This document shows positions 16,859 to 25,033 of a stretch of 64,000 nt of DNA, in pieces. Source of the stretch: an uncultured Bacteroides sp. (GTDB taxonomy: Bacteria > Bacteroidota > Bacteroidia > Bacteroidales > Bacteroidaceae); NCBI GenBank assembly GCA_959606905.1, contig CAUHML010000010.1, positions 1-64,000 on the forward strand, given 5' to 3'. The stretch's first letter is position 1. Every line of letters starts with the position of its first letter. A program made the position numbers and the translations under genes. Below the pieces are notes generated by a model. That model was not told where the DNA came from. It worked only from the letters and a program-made list of their open reading frames with translations, and ran no database searches.

Positions 16859-19183
16859 TTAATTAAACAGATCGTCCAATCCGGTTTCTTCAAAGACTTC
16901 ACCGTCCGACGCTTCCGAACCGGCACAAGGATCAAATCCCTCAGGGAGTTTGAACTTCTCCTGCTGATCATATCCTAAAGTCGGGTCATCATATACTTTT
17001 TTCATATATTTCGCCCAGATAGGCAATGCAGCAGCAGCGCCCTGTCCATAAGTCATCGAACCGAAGTGGATATCACGTTCATCACCTCCTACCCAACAGC
17101 CGGACACCAATGAAGGCGTGAAGCCCATAAACCAGCTATCCGAGTTATCGTTTGTTGTACCTGTCTTACCACCCATATCAGCCGTGATACCATAGCGGCG
17201 CACCCGTGCTCCCGTTCCTTCGTTGATAACTGCACGAAGCATCACGAGCATTTTATATACACTGGAAACACTAATCACCTCCTCCATTTGTGGAGCAAAT
17301 GTAGAAATCACATTACCCTCATTATCTTCGATGCGGGTAACGAATAAAGGAGCCACCCTGATACCTTTGTTGGCAAAGGCTGTATATGCACTTACCATTT
17401 CACCGACGGAAATCTCACAAGGACCCAGACAGAGTGAAACCACCGGATCAATGGCCTTATTGCGTACTCCGAAACTATGAATCAACCGAACCAGTTCATA
17501 CGGATTCAATTTCCCCATCAAATAAGCCGAAATCCAATTGTCCGAATTGGCCAATCCCCATTTCAAAGTTACCATTTCACCATAACGTTTTTTATTAGCG
17601 TTACGCGGCGACCACGGTTCTCCTGTTTCCGTAATCAATGTCTGCTCTACATGACGTACCTGATCACAAGGAGAAAAATTATTTTCCATGGCAAGCGTAT
17701 ACAAATATGGTTTGATAGTAGAACCGACCTGACGGCGACCTACCATTGCCATATCATATTGGAAATATACATAATTCGGTCCGCCCACATAAGCCTTCAC
17801 GTGCCCGTTCAACGGATCCATTGACATAAATCCGGTTCGCAGGAAAGACTTATAATAACGGATTGAATCCATGGGTGTCATAATCGTATCCTTAGCTCCC
17901 GTCCAAGAAAACACAGTCATTTCTTGCGGTGTATCAAAAGCCTTTCTGATTTCCTGCTCAGACGCTCCCGCTTCATTCATCAAACGATAACGGTCAGTTT
18001 GCTTCATTGCTTTTGTCAGCAATTCCTCTACAAGTTTTGCCGATATAGACCTCGCATACGGAGCATTCTTACTTCCCACTTTTTCTTTAAAGAATAATGG
18101 TTGCAAAAAGCTCAGATGTTCTTCTACCGCTTCTTCTGCATATTGTTGCATGTGCGAGTTAAGAGTTGTGTAGATTTTCAGTCCGTCAGTGTAGACATTA
18201 TAATTTGTCCCGTCCTTCTTTTTATTCTTTGCACACCAACCGTATAGCGGATTTGTTTCCCAAGCAAGAGAATCCTCGTAGTATTTTTGCATCTGCCAGC
18301 CCCGATAGGTACTTTTGACAGGTTTCGGTGCCGTCATTACTCCACGAAGATATTCACGGAAATAAGTTGCCATTCCTTCCTTGTGGTCAACACGATTATA
18401 AGTCAATTTCAACGGGAGAGCTTTCAGGGAATCGCATTCTGCCTCAGTGATATAACCAGCCTTGCGCATTTGCTCAAGCACCACATTCCGGCGACCACGA
18501 GAACGCTCATTAAAGCGAACAGGGTTATAGAGTGACGGATTCTTACACATACCTACCAAAGTAGCAGCCTGTTCAACTTTCAGTTCCTTCGGTTCACATC
18601 CGAAATACGTGTGTGCAGCAGTTTTAATCCCCACAGCATTATTCAAGAAGTCGAACTTATTCAGATACATACTTAGGATTTCCTCTTTAGTATAATAACG
18701 TTCCAGTTTCACGGCAATCACCCATTCAATCGGCTTTTGGAAAAGGCGTTGAAGAGTATTACGTGCCACATTCTCAGTAAACAGCTGTTTTGCAAGCTGT
18801 TGAGACAAGGTACTACCCCCACCCGCATTTTTTTGAAACATCAGACCTCGTTTCACAAATGCACGAAACAACGCTTTGGCGTCAATTCCGGAATGCTCTA
18901 CGAAGCGCACATCTTCCGTAGCGATTAAAGCATTGATAATATTAGGCGACAAATCCTTGTAGGCCGTATATACACGATTTTCTTTGCTGTACGACCAGGT
19001 TCCGAGCACCTTTCCGTCTTCAGAGAAAATTTCCGTTGCAAATTTATAATTTGGATTCTCCAGTTCCTCTACAGGGGGCATATAACCTATCCAACCTTTT
19101 GAAATAGAAACAAAGATAACAACGATAGCCAATACCACGACTGCCAATAAAATCCAAAGAGCTTTTATTATTTTTCGAATCAT
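16859..19183 (-). CDS. bifunctional penicillin-binding protein 1A
   Basis: Polymerises and cross-links peptidoglycan at the inner membrane. The 774-residue protein has an N-terminal anchor (about residues 7-27), a GT51 transglycosylase domain with TEDVRFVEHSGID (about 90) and GGSTLSQQLAKQLF (about 122), and a transpeptidase domain with the catalytic SxxK in GSTIKPYLY (about 491), the SDN motif in LANSDNWIS (about 550) and KTGT (about 673). It is the first gene of a minus-strand run pbp1A, folK-like, kdsB, M16 with gaps of 13, 8 and 1 bp. Class A PBP is certain; the exact paralogue name is not. Confidence 0.95.
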   Translation of the reverse strand: MIRKIIKALWILLAVVVLAIVVIFVSISKGWIGYMPPVEELENPNYKFATEIFSEDGKVLGTWSYSKENRVYTAYKDLSPNIINALIATEDVRFVEHSGIDAKALFRAFVKRGLMFQKNAGGGSTLSQQLAKQLFTENVARNTLQRLFQKPIEWVIAVKLERYYTKEEILSMYLNKFDFLNNAVGIKTAAHTYFGCEPKELKVEQAATLVGMCKNPSLYNPVRFNERSRGRRNVVLEQMRKAGYITEAECDSLKALPLKLTYNRVDHKEGMATYFREYLRGVMTAPKPVKSTYRGWQMQKYYEDSLAWETNPLYGWCAKNKKKDGTNYNVYTDGLKIYTTLNSHMQQYAEEAVEEHLSFLQPLFFKEKVGSKNAPYARSISAKLVEELLTKAMKQTDRYRLMNEAGASEQEIRKAFDTPQEMTVFSWTGAKDTIMTPMDSIRYYKSFLRTGFMSMDPLNGHVKAYVGGPNYVYFQYDMAMVGRRQVGSTIKPYLYTLAMENNFSPCDQVRHVEQTLITETGEPWSPRNANKKRYGEMVTLKWGLANSDNWISAYLMGKLNPYELVRLIHSFGVRNKAIDPVVSLCLGPCEISVGEMVSAYTAFANKGIRVAPLFVTRIEDNEGNVISTFAPQMEEVISVSSVYKMLVMLRAVINEGTGARVRRYGITADMGGKTGTTNDNSDSWFMGFTPSLVSGCWVGGDERDIHFGSMTYGQGAAAALPIWAKYMKKVYDDPTLGYDQQEKFKLPEGFDPCAGSEASDGEVFEETGLDDLFN

Positions 19184-19220
19184 GTTTATTCTTACTTAAA
19201 AAGATGCTTAAATTAAGATG

Positions 19221-19228
19221 CAAAGGTA
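19221..19228 (-). promoter_or_regulatory. -7 element of the pbp1A operon
   Basis: Minus-strand TACCTTTG matches TAnnTTTG, 38 bp upstream of the pbp1A start. The -33 box is weak. Confidence 0.55.
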
Positions 19229-19333
19229 GATAAAATCCGGAACGCAACCAACGAGTTTGATTATTATTTCAGTTTTGTTAAAATATGGGGTGACACTCTT
19301 TCAGTAGCCTGGAACAAAAAGAAAGAACATTTG

Positions 19334-19366
19334 TTTGGGAAATATAGAGTAAAGAGCGTATCTTTG
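19334..19366 (+). promoter_or_regulatory. promoter of the AAA ATPase/PD-(D/E)XK gene
   Basis: TTTG at 19334-19337 and TATCTTTG at 19359-19366 are separated by 21 bp, a full Bacteroidetes promoter, ending 39 bp before the start codon. Confidence 0.8.
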
Positions 19367-19405
19367 TCTATACTTTCAAAGTGTACTCATAAAAAGGCAT
19401 AAATT

Positions 19406-21157
19406 ATGGAATATGTATCATCAGACAGGAAGTTGTTACCTTATGGTATGATGAACTTCGAGGACATCCGCCTGGACAATTATTATTATGTAGATAAAAC
19501 CTCTTTCATCCCCTTGATAGAACAATCAGACCGTTTTTTCTTCTTTATCCGCCCACGTCGATTTGGAAAAAGCCTGACTTTGAATATGCTGCAACATTAT
19601 TATGATGTACGTACCAAGGACAAGTTTGACAGCCTGTTTGGTGATCTCTATATCGGGAAACATCCTACTAAAGATCGTAATAGCTACTTAGTAATAAAAC
19701 TAAATTTCTCGGGAATTACCGGAGAATTACATAACTATCGTAAGAGCTTGGACGAACATTGCAGAATTGTATTCGACTATTTTTGCGATGTCTATGCCGA
19801 CTATCTACCTGAGGGAATCAAGGAAAAAATGGCCGAAAAAGATGGAGCAGTCAGCCAGTTTGAATATCTGTTTACAGAATGTGCACGCGTCAATCAGAAG
19901 ATTTATCTTTTCATCGATGAATACGATCACTTCACCAATACAATACTTTCTGATGTTGACAGTTTAAACCGCTACACTGACGAGACACACAAAGAAGGTT
20001 ATCTGCGTGCCTTCTTCAACAAAATAAAATCCGGAACAGATTCCAGCATCAAACGCTGTTTTATCACTGGTGTCAGCCCCGTAACAATGGATGACTTGAC
20101 CAGTGGCTTCAATATTGGCACCAACTACTCCCTCTCGCCAAGATTCAACGAAATGATGGGGTTCACCGAAGACGAAGTTCGCAAAATGTTGACTTATTAT
20201 TCTACCACAAGTCATTTTAGCCACACCGTTGATGAATTAATAGAGCTTATGAAACCATGGTATGACAACTACTGTTTTGCACAGGAATCCTATGGTCGAA
20301 CCACCATGTACAATTCCAATATGGTGCTTTATTTCGTCAAAAATTATATCGAATATAACGGTGAGACACCAAAAGACATGATAGAAGATAACATACGCAT
20401 TGACTACGAAAAATTGCGTATGCTCATTCGCAAGGACAAAGAGTTCGCCCATGATGCTTCCATTATACAAACCTTAGTTAGTCAGGGATATATCACAGGA
20501 GAACTGAAGAAAGGTTTTCCGGCGGCCAGTATTATTGACCCCGACAATTTCGTGAGCCTGCTTTATTATTTCGGTATGCTCACTATCAGTGGCACGCATG
20601 AAGGAAAGTGTAAACTCACCATCCCCAATCAGGTGGTCCGCGAACAACTGTACACCTATCTGTTGAACACCTACAATGATGCCAACCTAAGTTTCAGTAG
20701 CTATGAGAAGAACGAATTATCCAGTGCCCTCGCTTATCGCGGTACATGGAAGACTTATTTTGATTACATAGCCGATTGTCTGAAACGCTATGCCTCCCAA
20801 CGTGACAAACAGAAAGGCGAATCTTTTGTGCACGGTTTTACATTGGCTATGACAGCCCAAAACCGGTTCTACCGTCCCATTTCAGAAGCCGATACACAGG
20901 AAGGATATGCAGACATCTTCTTATCTCCGTTGCTGGACATTTATCCCGACATGAAGCATAGTTATGTCATTGAGTTGAAGTATGCCAAATACAAAGATCC
21001 CGAAAACCGTGTGGAAGAATTGCGACTGGAAGGCATTGCGCAAACAAACCGCTATGCTGATACCGATACGGTAAAGAATGCCATTGGTACTACGCAATTA
21101 CATAAAATTGTAGTAGTATATAAAGGAATGGAAATGAGGGTATGCGAAGAAGTGTAA
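19406..21157 (+). CDS. AAA-ATPase-like / PD-(D/E)XK nuclease-like protein
   Basis: A 583-residue protein of the family common in many copies in Bacteroides. The N-terminal AAA-ATPase-like domain starts LPYGMMNFEDIR and carries a Walker A region RPRRFGKSLTLNML (about residue 51) and Walker B LFIDEYDHF (about 174). The C-terminal domain has the PD-(D/E)XK arrangement EGYADIFLSPL followed by SYVIELKYAK (about 540). The role is unknown; nuclease and mobile-element or toxin-like roles have been proposed for the family. It has its own promoter, is on the opposite strand to both neighbours, and looks like a stand-alone cargo gene. No transposase or repeats bound it. Confidence 0.88.
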   Translation: MEYVSSDRKLLPYGMMNFEDIRLDNYYYVDKTSFIPLIEQSDRFFFFIRPRRFGKSLTLNMLQHYYDVRTKDKFDSLFGDLYIGKHPTKDRNSYLVIKLNFSGITGELHNYRKSLDEHCRIVFDYFCDVYADYLPEGIKEKMAEKDGAVSQFEYLFTECARVNQKIYLFIDEYDHFTNTILSDVDSLNRYTDETHKEGYLRAFFNKIKSGTDSSIKRCFITGVSPVTMDDLTSGFNIGTNYSLSPRFNEMMGFTEDEVRKMLTYYSTTSHFSHTVDELIELMKPWYDNYCFAQESYGRTTMYNSNMVLYFVKNYIEYNGETPKDMIEDNIRIDYEKLRMLIRKDKEFAHDASIIQTLVSQGYITGELKKGFPAASIIDPDNFVSLLYYFGMLTISGTHEGKCKLTIPNQVVREQLYTYLLNTYNDANLSFSSYEKNELSSALAYRGTWKTYFDYIADCLKRYASQRDKQKGESFVHGFTLAMTAQNRFYRPISEADTQEGYADIFLSPLLDIYPDMKHSYVIELKYAKYKDPENRVEELRLEGIAQTNRYADTDTVKNAIGTTQLHKIVVVYKGMEMRVCEEV

Positions 21158-21180
21158 TCGTACATATCTAAAACGCAAAA

Positions 21181-21202
21181 CAGGCGGGATTTTTCCCGCC
21201 TG
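21181..21202. terminator. terminator between the ATPase gene and smalltalk/HU
   Basis: Stem CAGGCGGG/CCCGCCTG (8 bp, plus A-T closing inside) around a short T-rich loop. On the minus strand it is followed by TTTTGCGTTTT, suiting the smalltalk/HU unit; on the plus strand the tail is weaker. Confidence 0.85.
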
Positions 21203-21237
21203 TCATTCATACCTAATTATATCTTCTAAGATACCAA

Positions 21238-21330
21238 TTACATTGTTGCCGCCTGTACACCGATCACTCCGGCAATTGCACCGGCAACAGCAATAATCAC
21301 TTTCAAAATCATGCTCCAAGTTTTTTTCAT
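21238..21330 (-). CDS. smalltalk protein (30 residues)
   Basis: A very short gene encoding a 30-residue peptide: MKKTWSMILK, then a single hydrophobic helix rich in V, I, A and G, ending VQAATM. This matches the 'smalltalk' family of Bacteroidetes micro-proteins, found just downstream of HU-like DNA-binding proteins, as here (65 bp after the HU gene, same strand). The function is unknown; the sequence suggests a membrane-spanning peptide. A strong terminator lies 35 bp past its stop. The reading frame and start are clear, with a lysine pair after the Met. Confidence 0.85.
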   Translation of the reverse strand: MKKTWSMILKVIIAVAGAIAGVIGVQAATM

Positions 21331-21395
21331 AGATTTTCTACTTTCCAAATTAAACATTTATAAAATACTATCAACTGTCAATTAGCAGACATCAA

Positions 21396-21908
21396 TTAAA
21401 CAGACGGATCAGGTGTTACTCCACCTCCTCCTTCTCCACCACCTTCACCCGGATTTTCCGGGTCTTCGGGAGATACGACCACGCCGTTCTTCTTCAGATA
21501 TTCATCCAGACTGATCAGGTCCAGCTTTTCATCTTCACGGGTCGCAGATTTTGTGATGCGCAACTCTTTATTTGCCTGAAAGAAAATACGGACACTCTCC
21601 ACACTCTTGGCTGTAATATCCTTTGCCAGATCTGCACCTTTCGAACGGGCAGCCAACATAAATACACCCAGGCCTTCGATATTCACCGACTTACCTTCCA
21701 GCAACTGTTCCTTCATCTTATCCACGAAGTTCTGAATCACACTCTTGATATCACCGACAGAAAGCGAAGAACGATCCCTCATTTTCTCTGCAAGATATTT
21801 CAAACTGACAGACTGTCCCAAGGTAATCAGATGCGGATAAAATCTCTTAGGAGAATTGGGAACACGCGGATCCGTTGGCCGCGTAATGACTTTGTAAATT
21901 ACACTCAT
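21396..21908 (-). CDS. HU-family DNA-binding protein, long Bacteroidetes type
   Basis: A 170-residue HU-like protein. An N-terminal extension (KRFYPHLITLGQSVSLKYLAEKM) leads into the HU fold (about residues 38-120): LSVGDIKSVIQNFVDKMKEQL, then GKSVNIEGLGVFMLAARSKG, then a beta-arm region with VRIFFQANKEL. The C-terminal tail is low-complexity Gly/Pro/Glu (about 145-170). Unlike nucleoid HU (about 90 residues) these long forms are multicopy and often stand at capsule-locus borders. It reads away from the capsule operon end, with smalltalk following it. DNA binding is expected; the target is not known. Confidence 0.9.
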   Translation of the reverse strand: MSVIYKVITRPTDPRVPNSPKRFYPHLITLGQSVSLKYLAEKMRDRSSLSVGDIKSVIQNFVDKMKEQLLEGKSVNIEGLGVFMLAARSKGADLAKDITAKSVESVRIFFQANKELRITKSATREDEKLDLISLDEYLKKNGVVVSPEDPENPGEGGGEGGGGVTPDPSV

Positions 21909-21953
21909 ACTACGTTTTTTTAAGATTCAAATTCAAGTTATTTTATTCACATT

Positions 21954-21967
21954 TCGTTGATCAACGA
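21954..21967. promoter_or_regulatory. 14-bp perfect palindrome upstream of the HU gene
   Basis: TCGTTGATCAACGA reads the same on both strands and lies 46-59 bp upstream of the HU start, next to a CACCTTTG near-match to a -7 element (minus strand, 21969-21976). Placement suits an operator; no regulator is known. Confidence 0.4.
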
Positions 21968-21976
21968 TGCAAAGGT

Positions 21977-22233
21977 GCAGTTTTTATTTCGTATAGAAAA
22001 GGAAAAAGCCCCTGTCGGAGCTCTTTTTATTTAGGATAGATTATAAACCGCTATTAATCAATAAAATATATCAACGATCTTCCCAGACAGTTGATATACA
22101 AAGGAAATTCATACTGGCATTTACGCCAACATGAGGGCATCGGTCAAGTATGTACCGCTGTACTTTCCCCAACCGATAAGATGTAGGGATTCATGTATAT
22201 AGCATGAATTAGGGGCCTACATATTTCATAAAT
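21977..22233. other. intergenic stretch between HU and the capsule operon end
   Basis: No gene is seen. A hairpin (ATTCATG / CATGAAT, 7-nt loop, 22189-22209) lies 25 bp past the last capsule stop but has no T-run. A second, imperfect AAAAAG...CTTTTT dyad lies near 22002-22027. A clear intrinsic terminator for the capsule operon is not found. Confidence 0.45.
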
Positions 22234-23586
22234 CTAATAGGATATATTCACGATTGCCTCCTTAATACAGTCAACGATATAGCGAACATCATCATCTGAT
22301 ACATAAGGACCAGCAGGGAGACACATACCTACCTTGAAGAGATCTTCCTCGACTCCATTTGTGTAGACAGGTGCATCAGCATATGCAGGCTGTTTATGCA
22401 TTGGCTTCCAAACTGGACGACACTCAACCTTCTTGCTGAGCATGAACACACGCATAGCCTCCACATTATCATTTGGCTGACAATCGGTAGTAGGAGACTC
22501 AACAGCATGAATAACACCTGCAGCACCACCAACAGCAGTCTTGATGACCTCCTTGTAAGCATTCTCCTGGCCTACGACCTTCACCTCCGGATCAAGCACC
22601 ATGGTACAAAGCCAGTAGTTAGAATCATACTTTGGATAATTTGGTTGCTTATTGATGCGAATACCAGGAATGTCCTTCATCAAATCCTCATACAGAGCCT
22701 GAACGTGCTTATGGTGAGCAATGTGCTGATCGAGTACCGTCATTTGACCACGACCAATACCCGCGCATACATTTGACATACGATAGTTGAAACCGATAGC
22801 TGTATGCTGATAGTAAGGATATGCATCACGAGCCTGAGTAGCGTACCACATGATTGTGTTTGCATCCTCAGCATTACGACAAATCAAAGCACCACCACCT
22901 GAAGTAGTAATCATCTTGTTACCATTGAATGAGAGTACACCAAACTTACCGAAAGTACCAAGGATCTGACCGTTGAAACGAGATCCCATACCCTCAGCAG
23001 CATCTTCGATAACAGGAATATCATACTTATTTGCAATCTCCATAATGCGATCAATCTGATATGGCATACCATAGAGCGCTACTGGGATGATTGCCTTTGG
23101 ATATTTACCCGTCTTCTCCTTGCGATCGAGAATAGCCTTCTCAAGTAATTCAGGATCCATATTCCATGTATCCTTCTCAGATCCAATGAATACTGGTTTA
23201 GCACCAAGATATGTAATCGGGTGAGAAGAAGCACAGAAAGTAAAGCTCTGTACACATACTTCATCTCCAGCCTTTACTCCTGCAGCAATAAGCGCAAGGT
23301 GTACTGCAGCTGTACCTGCACTAAGACATACTACTGTTGTATCCTTTAATTCTGGATTCAAATGCCATGCGGAAGGAGTAGCCTCAGGCCAACGAGAATC
23401 TGCATAAACAGAACTCTCTGCATTGCTAGTAACGAACTTGCACAAGTCCTTCTCAAATGCATTCACATTAGGGCCCATTGGAACAACCCAATTGGTATCG
23501 AATGCTTCCTGTACATACTTTTGTTCCCAACCTTCTTCTGACATATGTGCCAGACAAAGGTAAATGGTCTTTCTTTCTTCAGACAT
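22234..23586 (-). CDS. DegT/DnrJ/EryC1 sugar aminotransferase, WcfR-like
   Basis: A 450-residue PLP-dependent aminotransferase. The PLP lysine is in SFNGNKMITTSGGG (about residue 222); DAAEGMGSRFNG, VCLSAGTAAVHLAL and the FNYRMSNVCAGIG stretch are family marks. Length and sequence fit the branch that puts an amino group on C4 of UDP-4-keto-6-deoxy-GlcNAc (PglE, WcfR). Its substrate could be supplied by the operon's 4,6-dehydratase, giving UDP-2-acetamido-4-amino-2,4,6-trideoxygalactose. It is last in the operon, 35 bp after the initiating sugar transferase, the same wcfR/wcfS pairing as at the distal end of the B. fragilis PSA locus (strand order here is transferase first). Substrate stereochemistry is inferred. 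Confidence 0.85.
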   Translation of the reverse strand: MSEERKTIYLCLAHMSEEGWEQKYVQEAFDTNWVVPMGPNVNAFEKDLCKFVTSNAESSVYADSRWPEATPSAWHLNPELKDTTVVCLSAGTAAVHLALIAAGVKAGDEVCVQSFTFCASSHPITYLGAKPVFIGSEKDTWNMDPELLEKAILDRKEKTGKYPKAIIPVALYGMPYQIDRIMEIANKYDIPVIEDAAEGMGSRFNGQILGTFGKFGVLSFNGNKMITTSGGGALICRNAEDANTIMWYATQARDAYPYYQHTAIGFNYRMSNVCAGIGRGQMTVLDQHIAHHKHVQALYEDLMKDIPGIRINKQPNYPKYDSNYWLCTMVLDPEVKVVGQENAYKEVIKTAVGGAAGVIHAVESPTTDCQPNDNVEAMRVFMLSKKVECRPVWKPMHKQPAYADAPVYTNGVEEDLFKVGMCLPAGPYVSDDDVRYIVDCIKEAIVNISY

Positions 23587-23621
23587 AATATCTTTATATT
23601 TAATATCCTAAATAATCAATG

Positions 23622-24275
23622 TTAAATCTTCTCGCCCGCATACATCATGTTCTTTCCCAATACTGTACAAAGGATCATCTGTATGTCTTTGATGAATGAA
23701 TAATGATGATAATAATAGCAGTTCAAACGAACTTTGTCCTTATACAGTACATTATCATTGTATTCAATAGCAATTTCCTGAGCTTCTCGCTCATCACCCT
23801 CTGCTTGCTTCTTGGCTACATAATCCGAGATCATCTCATCCTCAAGACGATACTTCAAAGTAGCAGGACCAGTAATCCCTGGACGGAGTTTCAACACATC
23901 TCGATCACCACCTTCTAACTTATCAGCATATCCAGGTACGTCTGGACGAGGGCCAACGAAACTCATGTTTCCGATAAGTACATCCCAAAGACCAGGCAGC
24001 TCATCAAGCTTATAGTGGCGAAGAGTTGCGCCAAAAGGAGTGATACGACTGTCACCTGCAACAGATACAGCAGAACCATTATGTTTAACGGTCATACTCC
24101 TAAACTTATGACAATCAAACAATTTACCACCTTTACCCACTCGTTTCTGCACAAAGAATGCAGGTCCACCTGGCATCTTTACTTTCACCATAATTGCCAC
24201 AACCAGCAATACTGGCCAAAGAAAGAGTAATCCTATCAATGCGACCACACGGTCAAACATATATTTAATAATCAT
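23622..24275 (-). CDS. initiating sugar phosphotransferase, WcfS/PglC-like
   Basis: Transfers the first sugar phosphate onto undecaprenyl phosphate at the inner membrane. The frame is open to 24305, but the ATG at 24275 is preferred: MIIKYMFDRVVALIGLL is the normal start of this family and the codon sits 1 bp after the stop of a decayed gene. The 217 residues comprise one N-terminal membrane helix (about 8-31), the basic/aromatic QKRVGKGGKLFDCHKFRSM (about 44), KLDELPGLWDVLIGNMSFVGPRPDVP (here split: KLDELP about 89, GPRPDVP about 108) and RPGITGPATLKYR. It is the short PglC-type class. With the aminotransferase after it, the probable substrate is UDP-AATGal. Confidence 0.88.
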   Translation of the reverse strand: MIIKYMFDRVVALIGLLFLWPVLLVVAIMVKVKMPGGPAFFVQKRVGKGGKLFDCHKFRSMTVKHNGSAVSVAGDSRITPFGATLRHYKLDELPGLWDVLIGNMSFVGPRPDVPGYADKLEGGDRDVLKLRPGITGPATLKYRLEDEMISDYVAKKQAEGDEREAQEIAIEYNDNVLYKDKVRLNCYYYHHYSFIKDIQMILCTVLGKNMMYAGEKI

Positions 24276-24276
24276 G

Positions 24277-24571
24277 TTACTTATTCTTACTATTATATTC
24301 CTCAAGCGCCTTCTCCAAGATGAAAAGTGCTCTCTTCAAATCATGCTTATTCAGCACGATATCCCTGTGAAGGACTATACTCTAATGTCGTACGATCAAT
24401 CTCCTTTAGGCAATCTAAAGCCTTTTAGGTGTAGGTAGATCCGGTTGACCGATATTCAATCGGTAAATCTTTACACCCTTGCTCTCAGCTTCATAAGCCA
24501 ATGGAGCAAGCTTCCGAATTGGAGATTGAGGTATCTCAATATCTCGCTGTGATATTTGAAGATCCACTTTT
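24277..24571 (-). pseudogene. remnant of a class I PLP aminotransferase
   Basis: Two pieces of one aminotransferase survive. The N-terminal piece (about 24425-24571) reads SQRDIEIPQSPIRKLAP...YRLNIGQPDLPTP, the well-known beginning of aspartate-type class I enzymes, and continues in a shifted frame with LDCLKEIDRTTLEYSPSQG. The C-terminal piece ends RDIVLNKHDLKRALFILEKALEEYN and a stop at 24277. The central roughly 300 codons, including the PLP lysine, are gone. So at least one frameshift and a large internal deletion are visible. It sits directly before the initiating sugar transferase and was probably part of an older capsule gene set. Confidence 0.8.
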
Positions 24572-24589
24572 GATTATCTTATCATAAGT

Positions 24590-24755
24590 TTATATAAAAC
24601 GAGGAGCTTTCAGATGATCTATAACAGAATGCCAAATGACATCTCTCCAAAAATTATCAGGCATTAATCCGCAGTCAAACATCCATTTTGATGCAAACAA
24701 TCGCTTTGTCTTTGCTTGCCACAGATTGGAGGTATACCTCAAGGATGCGAGCTGA
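24590..24755 (-). pseudogene. C-terminal gene fragment, family unassigned
   Basis: An open minus-strand frame without a start encodes a tail ending LFASKWMFDCGLMPDNFW...HLKAPRFI and a stop at 24590. It is aromatic and basic, like the membrane-associated tails of some glycosyltransferases, but no family can be named. It overlaps, in another frame, the truncated NTP_transf_5 gene, so a frameshifted single gene or a fusion of two remnants are both possible. Confidence 0.5.
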
Positions 24756-25029
24756 CTTGAAAATTAATCCTAAAAAAAGATTTATGATGCTCGATTGTAA
24801 TTCCATCATATTTAAAAACATCATGTTTATCATCATATTCTATCTCAATCCCCTTCTTTCTAATGAAAGTATTTACCTTATCATGATCCCCGAAACTAAA
24901 TATATCTATATCCCCGAAACTTCTATCCTCAGCAATTGGATAATAAGAAGACAAAGGCTCTGTATTAATCTCTTTATCCCAAGCTTGAACAAGTTGAAAT
25001 AGAAGATTATATGACAACGGGATATTCAT
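24739..25029 (-). pseudogene. truncated nucleotidyltransferase-like gene (NTP_transf_5)
   Basis: A 96-codon frame starting MNIPLSYNLLFQ (a longer reading from 25056 overlaps the GT2 gene). It has the core of the NTP_transf_5 family: the SYYPIAEDRSFGDIDIFSFG segment with the GDID metal-binding motif (about residue 39), DKVNTFIRKKGIEIE, and ITIEHHKSFF. Family members are 250-380 residues, so the N-terminal and C-terminal parts are lost; the frame ends abruptly at SSHP. The role of this family in capsule loci is unclear. Probably non-functional. Confidence 0.65.
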
Positions 25030-25033
25030 ATAA

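Noticed and set aside
19406..21157. Mobile element around the AAA/PD-(D/E)XK gene
   Set aside because: No flanking inverted or direct repeats and no transposase; the gene has its own ordinary promoter.
22189..22209. Hairpin past the last capsule gene as an intrinsic terminator
   Set aside because: The stem is only 7 bp and A/T-rich, and there is no T-run after it; kept only as a note.
24688..25002. 104-codon plus-strand reading frame
   Set aside because: It is antisense to the NTP_transf_5 remnant with its GDID motif on the minus strand.
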